Assembly (NCBI RefSeq): GCF_002362315.1
Contig: NZ_MTZV01000006.1
Location: 1,178,001 to 1,242,000, forward strand
DNA: 64,000 nucleotides
Direction of reading: 5' to 3'
From: Paraburkholderia acidicola
GTDB taxonomy: Bacteria; Pseudomonadota; Gammaproteobacteria; Burkholderiales; Burkholderiaceae
The notes under the pieces were generated by a model. The model saw nothing but the letters and a program-made list of their open reading frames with translations. It had not been told where the DNA came from and searched no databases. Shown here piece after piece: positions 1-8,646 of the stretch (the first letter of the stretch is position 1; each line of letters starts with the position of its first letter). The translations under genes were made by a program, and so were the position numbers.

Positions 1-464
1 TGCATCGACACACCGCCGAAGTTGCCTGGCTGCGTGTAAGTCGGGCTCGGGAACCAGACTGTGCCGGGTTCGAGGCCGCAGGCGACCGGCCACGCGCGAA
101 CATTGCCGATACTGTTCAATGCCAGGTTTGCGCACAGATTCTGGAAGACAAACGGCTGAGGTTCAAATGCAATCACCTCGGCGCCGGCGGCCGCGGCGAG
201 TTTTGCCAGCGGGACCGTGTGCGCTCCGATGTTCGCGCCGACTTCGACAACGACACCCGCATCTCTAACCATCTGCGACAGAAATTGAGTCTCGATCTCG
301 CCATATTCGCCGTAGCGGATCAGCGCCTGGCCGATGTAAATGTCGTTGCGGTTCGCCAGCATGAACCCGTGGCGCGATCGCACCAGTGCATAGGGCGGCG
401 CGACATCGATCACCAGGTTCGGCTCGCAAGCGGGGGCAATTGAACTAATCGGCGGATTGTTCAT
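1..464 (-). CDS. FkbM-family methyltransferase, partial (C-terminus beyond window edge)
   Basis: Read by hand on the minus strand: an open frame starts at the ATG at 464 (MNNPPISSIAPACEPN) and runs off the left edge without a stop, so about 154 residues are visible. Residues around 70-80 carry the SAM-binding motif VVEVGANIGAHTVPLA and, further on, VIAFEPQP, the motif I and post-I pattern of FkbM-type methyltransferases. In this family the product usually O-methylates a sugar or a small molecule. A second FkbM gene lies at 22072-22890. An in-frame stop lies a few codons upstream of the ATG, which limits the start choice; no clear ribosome binding site is seen. The substrate is unknown. Closeness to a large adhesin suggests a surface-glycan role, which is only inference. 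Confidence 0.8.
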   Translation of the reverse strand, partial: MNNPPISSIAPACEPNLVIDVAPPYALVRSRHGFMLANRNDIYIGQALIRYGEYGEIETQFLSQMVRDAGVVVEVGANIGAHTVPLAKLAAAAGAEVIAFEPQPFVFQNLCANLALNSIGNVRAWPVACGLEPGTVWFPSPTYTQPGNFGGVSM

Positions 465-535
465 TGGTGCGTGGACCGTGGCTGCAAATTTAATCGGTTC
501 ATCGTCGCTGACCTGCTCCGTGGAGCGAACGCCAT

Positions 536-844
536 TCATTCCAGTTTTTGCGCATCCGGGAGCAGGAACTGACTCCTGTCTTCCCCGCTGATCCAGAGCG
601 GAGCTCGCCCGCGACCGGACCAGGTTGCCCCCGTCTTGGGGTTCCAGTATTTCGGTGCCACGCGGGTTCCTTTACGTCGTGCGCGTCGCGGGGCGTCGGT
701 GTTGGTGTCGATGGTAATGCCATACTCCGCCAGCAAAGCCAGGACACGCTCAGCAATTAACCTTGCCTCCCGCTCTCGCGCCAGATCTATTTCAGACTCG
801 AGTTTTTTCAACTCGAGCTTCAGTCCGCTCAGTTTTTCCATCAT
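536..844 (-). CDS. H-NS-like nucleoid-associated DNA-binding protein
   Basis: A 102-residue protein. The N-terminal half (about 1-45) is a charged coiled coil suited to dimerisation. The C-terminus carries YWNPKTGATWSGRGRAPLW, the core DNA-minor-groove motif of the H-NS family, preceded by a basic stretch (RRARRKGTR). Such proteins bind AT-rich DNA, silence acquired genes and bridge DNA. It starts with two consecutive ATGs and has a GGAG ribosome binding site just upstream. It lies 61 bp downstream of the adhesin gene on the same strand, with a stem-loop between them. It could act on the adhesin and on the AT-rich stretches of this window, but no direct evidence of that is visible. Confidence 0.9.
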   Translation of the reverse strand: MMEKLSGLKLELKKLESEIDLAREREARLIAERVLALLAEYGITIDTNTDAPRRARRKGTRVAPKYWNPKTGATWSGRGRAPLWISGEDRSQFLLPDAQKLE

Positions 845-866
845 TCGCTCCGGCTATTTCGATACG

Positions 867-898
867 TGCGTACATGACTCACCTAGCTCATGTACGCA
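867..898 (-). terminator. Stem-loop after the adhesin gene
   Basis: Perfect 11-bp inverted repeat (TGCGTACATGA / TCATGTACGCA) with a 10-base loop. It begins 7 bases after the adhesin stop codon and lies before the H-NS-like gene. There is no T-run after it, so it is a weak intrinsic terminator at best; it may instead stabilise the 3' end of the adhesin mRNA. Confidence 0.4.
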
Positions 899-905
899 GT
901 GCCAC

Positions 906-3900
906 TTACCACTGATAGGAAGCGCCCGCTCCGTACACGCTACCTGCTGCGCTCGAACTCACGCCCCCTCTCACGTTAATGTTGCCCGTGACGCGAGCAG
1001 TAAATCCGATGGCAAGCGCGGCGTAGCCCTGGTAGACGCCGGTCCCGACTCCCACAGACACCGTCTTACCTGGATCTACGCCTGGAATCATCGCCAGTGC
1101 AGTCGCGGCGGCGACACCCGAATACGCTTTACGTGTGACGCTGCTCACCTGGTCCTGCACGGCATTCAACTGCCCCATGTTGACGGCATCGGTTCGATTG
1201 ATGCCAGGCGCAACGTTCGTGATCCGCCGCTCGTTGCCGGGCGCCCCCACCGAGACGGTATTGGCTTGATCGGCAACCGAACCACTTCCCAACGCGACAG
1301 CGTTTGGTGCTGTCACGGAGGCGTTTGCGCCGAGCGCGGTTCCGTCGTTGGCTGATACGGACGAATTCTGACCAATCGCCGTGCTGTTAGCCCCGGTTGC
1401 TTTTGCGCTTTCACCGAGTGCCGTGCTATTGGGCGCCGATGCAACGGAGTTCTTCCCGAGCGTGCTGCTGTTTTCTCCTGTTGAGTTGCCGAACTTTTCA
1501 TTGTTGTTGGCAAGCGCATTCGACAGCGCGGCGACATCGTTGTTGGTGTTATTCAGGCCAGTCGACAGGGAGTCGAGTCCTGCCGACGTCGAGGTGGACA
1601 GCGAAGCGATATCGTTGTTGGCGGCGTCCAGACCTGTCGACAGCGACGCTACGTTGCTGCTGGTTGTCGACAGTTCGGTTGACAACGCATCGACATCATT
1701 TTGTACCTTACTGATACCTGTGGATGTCGAGGTAGACAGCGATGCCATATTGTTGTTCGTGCTGTCCAGGCTGGTCGACAGTGAACCGAGGCCCGTCGAC
1801 GTCGAGGTGGAAAGTGCAGCGACATTGCTGTTGGTTGTGTCCAGGCTTGTCGACAGCGATGCTACGTTGTTGTTGGTCGTGTTCAGACCGGTCGACAGTG
1901 AACCTAGTCCGGTCGAGGTTGTGGTGGACAACGATGCGACGTTGTTGTTGGTGGTATCCAGACCTGTCGAGAGTGATGCGACGTTGCTGTTGGTTGTGTC
2001 CAGACCCGTCGACAGTGAGCTGAGGCCGGTCGAGGTTGTTGTCGACAGCGAAGCCACGTTGCTGTTGGTCGTGTCCAGCCCGGTCGACAGTGAGCTGAGG
2101 CCGGTCGAGGTCGTCGTCGACAACGATGCGACATTGCTGTTAGTCGTGTCCAGCCCCGTCGATAGCGAGCTGAGGCCGGTCGAGGTCGTTGTCGACAGCG
2201 AAGCAACATTGCTGTTGGTCGTGTCCAGACCCGTTGACAGCGAGTTCAAGCCGGTCGAGGTCGTCGTCGACAGCGAAGCAACATTGCCGTTGGTCGTGTC
2301 CAGACCCGTTGACAGCGAGTTCAAGCCGGTCGAGGTCGTCGTCGACAGCAAAGCGACATTGCTGTTGGTCGTGTCCAAACCCGTCGACAGCGAACTGAGG
2401 CCGGTCGACGTCGTCGTCGACAGCGAAGCCACATTGCTGTTGGTCGTGTCCAGACCCGTCGACAGCGAGCTGAGGCCAGTCGAGGTCGTTGTCGACAGCG
2501 AAGCTACGTTGCTGTTAGTCGTGTCCAGACCCGTCGACAGTGAGTTGAGACCAGTCGAGGTCGTCGTCGACAGCGAAGCCACATTGCTGTTGGTCGTGTC
2601 CAGTCCCGTCGACAGTGAGTTAAGACCAGTCGAGGTCGTCGTCGACAGCGATGCGACATTGCTGTTGGTTGTATCCAGTCCGGTCGACAGTGAGCTGAGT
2701 CCAGTCGACAGCGAGTTGACACCGCTTTGTGCGGTGCTGATACCGGTAGAAGCCGAGGTCGATAGCGACGTCAATTGCTGATAGTTAACCGCATCAGTTG
2801 CATTGACGCCATCGGCCACATTGGTCACGACCACAGGTGTAGTGGAACTGGTGCCACCCAATGTAACCTTGGTATGGTCTGCGTCGTCATACTGGACGGA
2901 GTTGGCTACACCCGTCGACAGCGAGGCGACATTGCTGTTGATGGTGTCCAGACCCGTTGATAGTGAGCTAAGCCCCGTTGTCGAGTTGGCAACGCCGGTC
3001 GACAGCGAAGCGAGATTGCTATTGGTCTCCGACAGTCCGGTCGACAGTGAGTTGACACCGCTTTGCGCGGTGCTGATACCGGTGGAAGCCGAGGTCGACA
3101 GCGATGCGACATTGTCGTTGGTGGCGTTCAGTCCGGTCGAAAGCGAGTTGAGTCCGGTCGACGTCGTCGTCGACAACGAAGCAACATTGCTATTGGTTGC
3201 GTTCAGACCCGTCGACAATGAGCCGATCCCTGCCAACGTCGAGGTAGACAGTGACGCGACATTGCTGTTGGTCTCCGACAGTCCGGTCGACAGTGAGTTG
3301 ACGCCACTTTGCGCGGTGCTGATACCTGTAGAAGCCGAGGTCGACAACGAGCTGAGACCAGCCGAAGTCGTCGTCGACAACGAAGCGACATTACTGTTGG
3401 TCGTGTCCAGACCCGTCGACAACGAGCCGAGGCCGGTCGACAACGAATTGACACCGCTTTGGACGGTACTGATACCGGTGGAAGCTGAGGTCGACAGCGA
3501 GCCAAGACCGGTCGACGTCGTCGTCGACAACGAAGCGACATTACTGTTGGTCGTGTCCAGGCCCGTCGACAGCGAGCGGAGTCCGGTCGACAACGAGTTG
3601 ACACCGCTTTGTGCGGTGCTGATACCGGTGGAAGCCGAGGTCGACAGCGAGCCAAGACCAGTCGACAGTGAGCCGAGCCCTGCCAGCGTCGAAGTAGACA
3701 GTGAAGCAACATTGCTATTGGTCGCCGACAGTCCAGTCGACAGCGAGTTGACACCGCTTTGCGCGGTGCTGATACCTGTAGAAGTTGACGTCGACAGCGA
3801 AGCCACGTTGCTGTTGGTCGTGTCCAGGCCGGTCGACAGCGAGTTGACCGCCGTATTGGTCGCAAATAGCTGCGAGCCATTGATCGCATCGGTGCTGCTT

Positions 3901-5579
3901 GCCGTGATTCGGCCCGCGGCTACGTTTGTGATCTGGCGTTCGAGGCCCGCAGCGCCCACCGATACCACTCCCGTAGGGGTGCTTCCAGCGAACTGGTAGC
4001 GCTGCCCTCCGACCACTCCCTCCGAAATGGCGCTGAACTCCGCCGTGCGCGAACCGTTTCCGAGCGCTACGGAGTTGCGCTCCTCGGCGACCGCGTCGGC
4101 GCCCAATGCCACCGAGGATGCAGCGGTGGCCGCTGCAGCAAATCCGAGGGCAACAGAGGATTCTCCTAACGCTTGCGCCCCAGCGCCAAGCGCAGCAGAG
4201 GTTGTGGACGCTATCGACGAAAACCCGATAGCGGTAGCGAATGTTCCGGATGCTGTCGCGTTGTTTCCATGAGCGCTTGCCCAAGATGCGGACGCTGTCG
4301 CCGAATCGCCAAGGGCACTGGCACCCTTTGCTAACGCCTCAGCCCCATTGCCCAGTGCAACCGAATTAGCTCCGGACGCTATCGCACTGCGTCCAAGAGC
4401 CGTCGATGCAAATCCGGAAGCTCTCGCACTGTTTCCAAGGGCAGTCGAAGCACTTTGAGACGCGGTAGCGTTGGCTCCAAGGGCGGCCGAGGCAATTCCG
4501 GACGCAATCGCATTGCCTCCAAGGGCGGCCGAACCACTTTGAGACGCAATCGCGTTGACTCCAAGGGCAGTCGAGAAGTCTTCGGACGCTATCGCCTTAT
4601 TTCCAATGGCAGTCGACCGGGTTCCGGACGCGGTCGCCTCGCTCCCGAAGGCAATCGAGGCATCTTGGGACGCTACCGCCAGCTGTCCAACGGCAGTCGA
4701 CCAGGTTCCGGACGCGGTCGCCTCGCTCCCGAGGGCAGTCGAGAAATCTTTGGACGCTACCGCCTGTCGCCCAAGAGCAGTCGACCGATTTCCGGATGCT
4801 GCCGCTATGGGGCCAACGGCAACTGAGCTTGCGTTGGTCGCTGCCGCGAAAGTCCCAAGGGCGAGCGAGGAGTTTGCGGACGCAATTGCGCTAGCCCCAA
4901 AGGCAGCTGAGTTAGCTCCGGACGCTGTCGTGTTGCTTCCGAGGGCAGCCGAGAATTCTGCGGACGCTGTCGCCTGGCTTCCAAAGGCAAACGAACCACC
5001 TTGAGATGCTGTCGTCTTATATCCAACGGCAATCGCGGAAACTCCAGCCGCAGTCGCGGATTTCCCAAGGCCAATCGACTGAACCCCAGACGCTGTCACC
5101 TCGTCTCCAAGGGCAGTCGAGAAACCTCCGGACGCTGTCGTCTCGTTTCCGAGCGCAGTCGACCGCGTTCCGAGCGCTTTCGCGAGATTCCCAAGGGCGG
5201 TCGAGTTCGCTACTGACGCTGTCGCGCCGGCTCCAAGGGCAGTCGACTGAGTGGCGAGTGCTCTCGCGGCGCTCCCAAGAGCAGTCGCGGCACCTCCGGA
5301 CGCTGTCGCTAGATTTCCAATGGCGGTCGCCGCCACTCCGGACGCTGACGAACCAGCTCCAATCGCAACCGCATTAGTCGCACTAATCGGCGCAAGCCCT
5401 CCCCCCGCAAGGTATTGAGCCTCTGCAGTACCCGCATACCCCCCAACAATCAACACCGCAGCCGTCACAGCCTGAACAATCGCAGACTTATTCGGCTTGC
5501 CTCTCGCCGAAGCAATTTCCGACACGGCAGTCCAGGCGCCAAGCGATTCATTCCATACGCTTCGATATGCTCGATTCAT
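906..5579 (-). CDS. Trimeric autotransporter adhesin (YadA/Hia type)
   Basis: A 1557-residue surface adhesin (type Vc secretion). The start at 5579 gives MNRAYRSVWNESLGAW, the extended signal peptide region typical of these proteins, and has an AGGAG ribosome binding site; an upstream in-frame ATG at 5630 lacks both. Order: signal peptide to about residue 55 (AEAQ); YadA-like head of 14-residue SxALGxxAxAxG repeats, about 60-500; neck with DAINGSQL near 565; a very long Ser/Thr/Leu-rich stalk, about 575-1360, interrupted by another neck (DAVNYQQL) near 930; a small second head (about 1370-1440); neck DAVNMGQL; C-terminal translocator (about 1480-1557) ending in the aromatic YQW. The stalk includes a 75-bp tandem array. 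The frame is intact throughout. Function: trimeric adhesion to surfaces or host cells. The ligand is unknown. Confidence 0.95.
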   Translation of the reverse strand: MNRAYRSVWNESLGAWTAVSEIASARGKPNKSAIVQAVTAAVLIVGGYAGTAEAQYLAGGGLAPISATNAVAIGAGSSASGVAATAIGNLATASGGAATALGSAARALATQSTALGAGATASVANSTALGNLAKALGTRSTALGNETTASGGFSTALGDEVTASGVQSIGLGKSATAAGVSAIAVGYKTTASQGGSFAFGSQATASAEFSAALGSNTTASGANSAAFGASAIASANSSLALGTFAAATNASSVAVGPIAAASGNRSTALGRQAVASKDFSTALGSEATASGTWSTAVGQLAVASQDASIAFGSEATASGTRSTAIGNKAIASEDFSTALGVNAIASQSGSAALGGNAIASGIASAALGANATASQSASTALGNSARASGFASTALGRSAIASGANSVALGNGAEALAKGASALGDSATASASWASAHGNNATASGTFATAIGFSSIASTTSAALGAGAQALGESSVALGFAAAATAASSVALGADAVAEERNSVALGNGSRTAEFSAISEGVVGGQRYQFAGSTPTGVVSVGAAGLERQITNVAAGRITASSTDAINGSQLFATNTAVNSLSTGLDTTNSNVASLSTSTSTGISTAQSGVNSLSTGLSATNSNVASLSTSTLAGLGSLSTGLGSLSTSASTGISTAQSGVNSLSTGLRSLSTGLDTTNSNVASLSTTTSTGLGSLSTSASTGISTVQSGVNSLSTGLGSLSTGLDTTNSNVASLSTTTSAGLSSLSTSASTGISTAQSGVNSLSTGLSETNSNVASLSTSTLAGIGSLSTGLNATNSNVASLSTTTSTGLNSLSTGLNATNDNVASLSTSASTGISTAQSGVNSLSTGLSETNSNLASLSTGVANSTTGLSSLSTGLDTINSNVASLSTGVANSVQYDDADHTKVTLGGTSSTTPVVVTNVADGVNATDAVNYQQLTSLSTSASTGISTAQSGVNSLSTGLSSLSTGLDTTNSNVASLSTTTSTGLNSLSTGLDTTNSNVASLSTTTSTGLNSLSTGLDTTNSNVASLSTTTSTGLSSLSTGLDTTNSNVASLSTTTSTGLSSLSTGLDTTNSNVALLSTTTSTGLNSLSTGLDTTNGNVASLSTTTSTGLNSLSTGLDTTNSNVASLSTTTSTGLSSLSTGLDTTNSNVASLSTTTSTGLSSLSTGLDTTNSNVASLSTTTSTGLSSLSTGLDTTNSNVASLSTGLDTTNNNVASLSTTTSTGLGSLSTGLNTTNNNVASLSTSLDTTNSNVAALSTSTSTGLGSLSTSLDSTNNNMASLSTSTSTGISKVQNDVDALSTELSTTSSNVASLSTGLDAANNDIASLSTSTSAGLDSLSTGLNNTNNDVAALSNALANNNEKFGNSTGENSSTLGKNSVASAPNSTALGESAKATGANSTAIGQNSSVSANDGTALGANASVTAPNAVALGSGSVADQANTVSVGAPGNERRITNVAPGINRTDAVNMGQLNAVQDQVSSVTRKAYSGVAAATALAMIPGVDPGKTVSVGVGTGVYQGYAALAIGFTARVTGNINVRGGVSSSAAGSVYGAGASYQW
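1960..2706 (-). repeat. 75-bp in-frame tandem repeat array in the adhesin stalk
   Basis: About ten near-identical 75-bp units encoding a 25-residue unit that alternates LSTGLDTTNSNVAS (14 residues) with LSTTTSTGL(N/S)S (11 residues). Diverged copies of the same unit extend on both sides, so most of 1540-3850 is repetitive. Unit number is probably variable between strains by slipped replication or recombination. Limits are approximate because the flanking copies decay gradually. Confidence 0.9.
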
Positions 5580-5739
5580 TTCCACTCCTAGATGGTGAAT
5601 ATCCTTTCGGGCGCCCAGATCGCGCGTCAATCTATCGATCTAAAATCGCAATACCCTTGGCGCGGTCTTTTCCTTCTCGTCGCATCGTGTCCAGTCGTAG
5701 CACCCAACAGGCTGCTGAAGTACGCTTCACGTGCGGCCC

Positions 5740-5902
5740 AGCAGATCTTGTGTTGACGGAGCGCGCTCTACGCCTTTGCTCTTGCGAAGCAACCACGATG
5801 GGTGATCGAGCGGTGTACGTCGTCGTTACTTCGTTTCTTTGGCACGAAGCGCTTGTGATCGGCGCATGCCTGAATCAGCGCGCCATTCACACTTAAATTC
5901 AT
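5740..5902 (-). pseudogene. Remnant of an IS5-type transposase
   Basis: The minus strand at about 5822-5902 encodes LSVNGALIQACADHKRFVPK. This resembles the conserved (F/L)SVDGTLIxAWASxKSFxPKDG block of IS5-group DDE transposases. A second frame at about 5763-5795 then gives LLRKSKGVE, resembling the downstream DARLYRKSKGxEA block. The two blocks are in order and on one strand but in different frames, and neither end of the gene nor terminal inverted repeats can be seen. I read it as a decayed, frameshifted insertion-sequence fragment lying 160 bp upstream of the adhesin start. The IS5 assignment rests on motif memory only. Confidence 0.6.
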
Positions 5903-6228
5903 CCAGCAGGGAATCCAGCTAACGAATCGCCCGGGTCGTATTTCGTTACCACCGGACTGACACAACAGCGGAGCGGCACCGATCTCATCCAGCCGCAAGC
6001 AGAAATTTACCGATCACCGCTCATGCCGGAAATAAGACCACTCCCAAAAGTGAGAGGGCAGTGTTAGAAACTGCAAGATCTGGCGGGATCGGTACCGGTC
6101 GACCATCAGAGGTCACGGTCGTGAACCGGGATTGCAAGGACGTTGCAACTGATGGCGCGAGATCACATACGCATTGAGGGCGATGCTCACGTGATGCGGA
6201 GCCTCACGATGCTCGCGCTATACAGGCT
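5903..6228. other. Intergenic region between the adhesin/IS remnant and the EAL gene
   Basis: No open frame with recognisable protein features and no clear promoter or terminator. It may contain further decayed insertion-sequence material continuing from the neighbouring transposase remnant, but I could not recognise it. Confidence 0.4.
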
Positions 6229-7548
6229 CTAATTGGCCCTGGAGTCAATCACATGCTTCACAAAATCATGAGCAGACATCCGGGCAGACAATGCATTCCC
6301 CTGTCCCACCCGGCATCCCAATCGACGCAGCGAGGTCACGCAACCTTCGCTCTCGATTCCTTCCGCTACGATGCCCACATCCAGAAGCCGCGCAAGATCG
6401 ATCGCAGCCGCCACGATCCCCCGGCACGTAACGAGACTTTCAATGCCGCGCACAAATGAGGCGTCGATCTTGATCTCGTCGAATGGCATCCTGGCAACCC
6501 GTTCGAGAGCAGCAGGCCTCACTCCGAAACCGCTCAACGACACGATGAACCCACACGCACGCAGCGTATTCAGAACCGTCGACAGGGTAAGGTCATCGAC
6601 GGTATGCGTGTCCTCGGTCAATTCGATCTTCAGCAAACCGGGCGACAGGTTCGCGCCATGCATGCTGCTGGTCAGCCGCTGCACAAATTCGGGCGTACAG
6701 ATTGCCTGCGACGAGATACCGACGGCCATAGGCACCTCGGCACGCCGGGCACGTAACTCATTGAGCACGCTGATCACGCGGTTTCTCATAAAACCGAACA
6801 GCAGCAAATCCAGGCCAAGGCGACGAACAACCGGGAGAAGCTGTGTAGAAGGGATATCGCCCAACGTAGGGTGCTGCCAGCTTGCGAGCACTTCGGCCCC
6901 GACAATGTCACGTGTTTGCAGGTCGTGCTGCGGCTGGAACTCCACATACAGACCATCACCGGATATCACCGCCCTGACGACTTCTTCGTCAGTTAGCGAT
7001 TCGATATCGATGCAATTGTCGGCCTTGACCGTGTGCTGTCGGGTCAACGCAGTGAGCGCATCGTGCAGGCCCAATGGACCACCGCTACGGGTAATCTCGA
7101 TCTGCAAACCCGCGCTCCTTGCGAGGCTGGCATGGCACTCCAGGGCGCTCAGATTGACACCCCCTACGCGAGCAAACTCCCGGTCGTTGACCACCGTGTT
7201 TCGTCCAAGCCAGGCACTTCGACGTGGCCGCGCAGCGGCAGGCGAGTATTCGCCCCACCACAGGACCCGCGGGCGCTGGAGCACAGGAAGGGTGGTGTTT
7301 GTCCTGAGCGTCTCAGGCAGGAGCAACGCACCCTGATCATCCGAGTCAAGGTCGGCCACGATGATGTCGAACGTCGACTCACTCAAGCGAGAAATTGCAT
7401 CCGCCAGCGACAACGCATTTTCAAAGCGTTCGAAGCCCATGTTCCGCAGCATCAAAAACAGTTTTTGCGCGCGAACCGGGTCGGATACCAAAGTCATGAC
7501 GCTAAGGGCGGAGAATTCGGGCATTGATGTCGCTGGTTGGTCAGTCAT
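6229..7548 (-). CDS. Receiver-like plus EAL-domain protein, probably catalytically inactive
   Basis: A 439-residue protein. Residues about 15-95 look like a response-regulator receiver fold (VMTLVSDP, then FDIIVADLD with Asp66 at the phosphorylation position), and about 190-435 form an EAL domain. Active EAL domains hydrolyse cyclic di-GMP. Here the signature EAL is EVL (Glu219 kept), the metal-binding Asn of the NxS motif is Ser279, and the DDFG motif is SGFG (Ser339-Gly340), so both metal-binding aspartates are lost. ELTE (Glu309), KID (360-362) and AEGIE (Glu396) remain. The protein is therefore more likely a c-di-GMP sensor or a protein-interaction module than a phosphodiesterase. It has an ATG start with a weak ribosome binding site, and a monocistronic position. 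Confidence 0.85.
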   Translation of the reverse strand: MTDQPATSMPEFSALSVMTLVSDPVRAQKLFLMLRNMGFERFENALSLADAISRLSESTFDIIVADLDSDDQGALLLPETLRTNTTLPVLQRPRVLWWGEYSPAAARPRRSAWLGRNTVVNDREFARVGGVNLSALECHASLARSAGLQIEITRSGGPLGLHDALTALTRQHTVKADNCIDIESLTDEEVVRAVISGDGLYVEFQPQHDLQTRDIVGAEVLASWQHPTLGDIPSTQLLPVVRRLGLDLLLFGFMRNRVISVLNELRARRAEVPMAVGISSQAICTPEFVQRLTSSMHGANLSPGLLKIELTEDTHTVDDLTLSTVLNTLRACGFIVSLSGFGVRPAALERVARMPFDEIKIDASFVRGIESLVTCRGIVAAAIDLARLLDVGIVAEGIESEGCVTSLRRLGCRVGQGNALSARMSAHDFVKHVIDSRAN

Positions 7549-7983
7549 GTCCGTTTTCCAATTTTGACGAAAGCGAAAGTCTATCTGCGCGCTTAAGACC
7601 GCCCTATCGGATCAGGACTAAAAGCTATATGCCGATGCGCTCCGGTACACCGGCGAGACGGGATCGAACGACTTCAGTAACGTGCCGGAACGGGCCGAAG
7701 CTGCGAGCGCCGAATTGATGACGCTCGGGAGAATTACGCAACGCGTCTTTGCTCAATCGCATTGCAGAACGCTCCTGCATCGTGGGGTTTTATGGCCCGC
7801 TCGCGTGAAAGCACGGACAGACTGACGACGGAGAGGGTTCTGGGTAATGCCTTGATCCATCATGACGTCGATCGGCAAATCATTGATCCAGAACTCGGAA
7901 AGCTGCTCGACGGCCCGGAGTCCCGGCTTGAATTCCCCCTCCCCAAAAACATATTCTTTTTGTTTTAGAATTTTTAATTCCAC
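7549..7983. other. Intergenic region without a supported gene
   Basis: Short frames exist on both strands at 7753-7983 but have no recognisable domain, ribosome binding site or codon bias. I see no other structure here apart from the hairpin that follows. The right end (about 7930-8100) becomes AT-rich. Confidence 0.4.
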
Positions 7984-8023
7984 TGAAAATGATGCGTAAC
8001 GACATATTGTCGCTACGCATCAT
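7984..8023 (-). terminator. Rho-independent terminator of the proline-rich exported protein gene
   Basis: Inverted repeat with 15-bp arms (7989-8003 and 8009-8023, one mismatch that becomes a G.U pair in the minus-strand RNA) around a 5-base loop. It is followed on the minus strand by TTTTC. It lies about 70 bases beyond the stop of the minus-strand gene at 8095. Confidence 0.65.
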
Positions 8024-8094
8024 GACACCCCAACTACATATAATATCTCATCGAATAATTAATTCGGTTATTGCAGATACGATGAATTCATCTA

Positions 8095-8646
8095 TTAATT
8101 GAAGATTCGACCTAAAAGCCTCAACAATGGGTTCTCCGACGGTGCGGCACCACTTGGCGCGCTCGACAGGAGGGGCGCACCTGGCGATGGGGCCTGAACC
8201 GGAGGCTGGGCCTGAACCGGAGGCTGGGCCTGAACCGGAGGCTGGGGTTGAACCGGCTGGGGTTGAACCGGAGCCGGGACCGGGGGCTGGGGCAGGACAG
8301 TAGCTGGAGCCGGAACCGCGGGTCTGGGAGCAACCGGAGCCGGAGCCGTTACCGCGGGTCTGGGAGCAACCGGAGCCGGGGCCGAGGACCTGAACTGGAC
8401 TTGAGGCGGCGGCGGAGGCGGTGGCATTCTGCAGGTGCCATGCAGCCAGGCGTGCTCCCCTGTACCACCGAACTTCCTGGGCCCCGTCCAGGTACCACCC
8501 TGTGCCTGACAGTTCCATACCAGCTGTTGATTCGCGAACGGGCGCGCAAAGGTAGGCTTCGTGATCGGCCCCCACCATGCGTAAGAAGCAGTGTGGTAGG
8601 ACGCCAGGAGCGCCCCAATCAAGACGAATGTATCCTTCTTTTTCAT
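8095..8646 (-). CDS. Exported proline-rich repeat protein of unknown function
   Basis: A 183-residue protein. The start at 8646 places MKKKDTFVLIGALLASYHTASYA as a textbook Sec signal peptide with cleavage before WWGP; the longer upstream ATG would add an 11-residue tail before it. The mature N-terminal part (about 25-80) is compact, with two cysteines (WNCQAQGGTW, LHGTCR). It is followed by a run of seven prolines and then a low-complexity Pro/Val/Ala/Gln tract with repeated PVQAQP and PAPVAPRP units to near the end. Such tracts often span the periplasm or cell surface. I do not recognise the family. It sits in AT-rich DNA (7950-8880) with its own terminator. Confidence 0.75.
   Translation of the reverse strand: MKKKDTFVLIGALLASYHTASYAWWGPITKPTFARPFANQQLVWNCQAQGGTWTGPRKFGGTGEHAWLHGTCRMPPPPPPPQVQFRSSAPAPVAPRPAVTAPAPVAPRPAVPAPATVLPQPPVPAPVQPQPVQPQPPVQAQPPVQAQPPVQAPSPGAPLLSSAPSGAAPSENPLLRLLGRIFN

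Noticed and set aside
1960..2706. Possible CRISPR array because of regular 75-bp repeats
   Set aside because: Units are contiguous, in frame and coding, with no unique spacers and no cas genes.
1381..3999. Two long plus-strand open frames (466 and 398 codons) rich in VDSELRPVEVVVD-type repeats
   Set aside because: They are antisense to the adhesin stalk and exist only because the 75-bp repeat is a multiple of three; no start context, and the minus-strand frame has signal peptide, heads, necks and anchor.
7753..7983. Overlapping short frames on both strands
   Set aside because: No ribosome binding site or domain; lies directly after a terminator and shows no coding bias.
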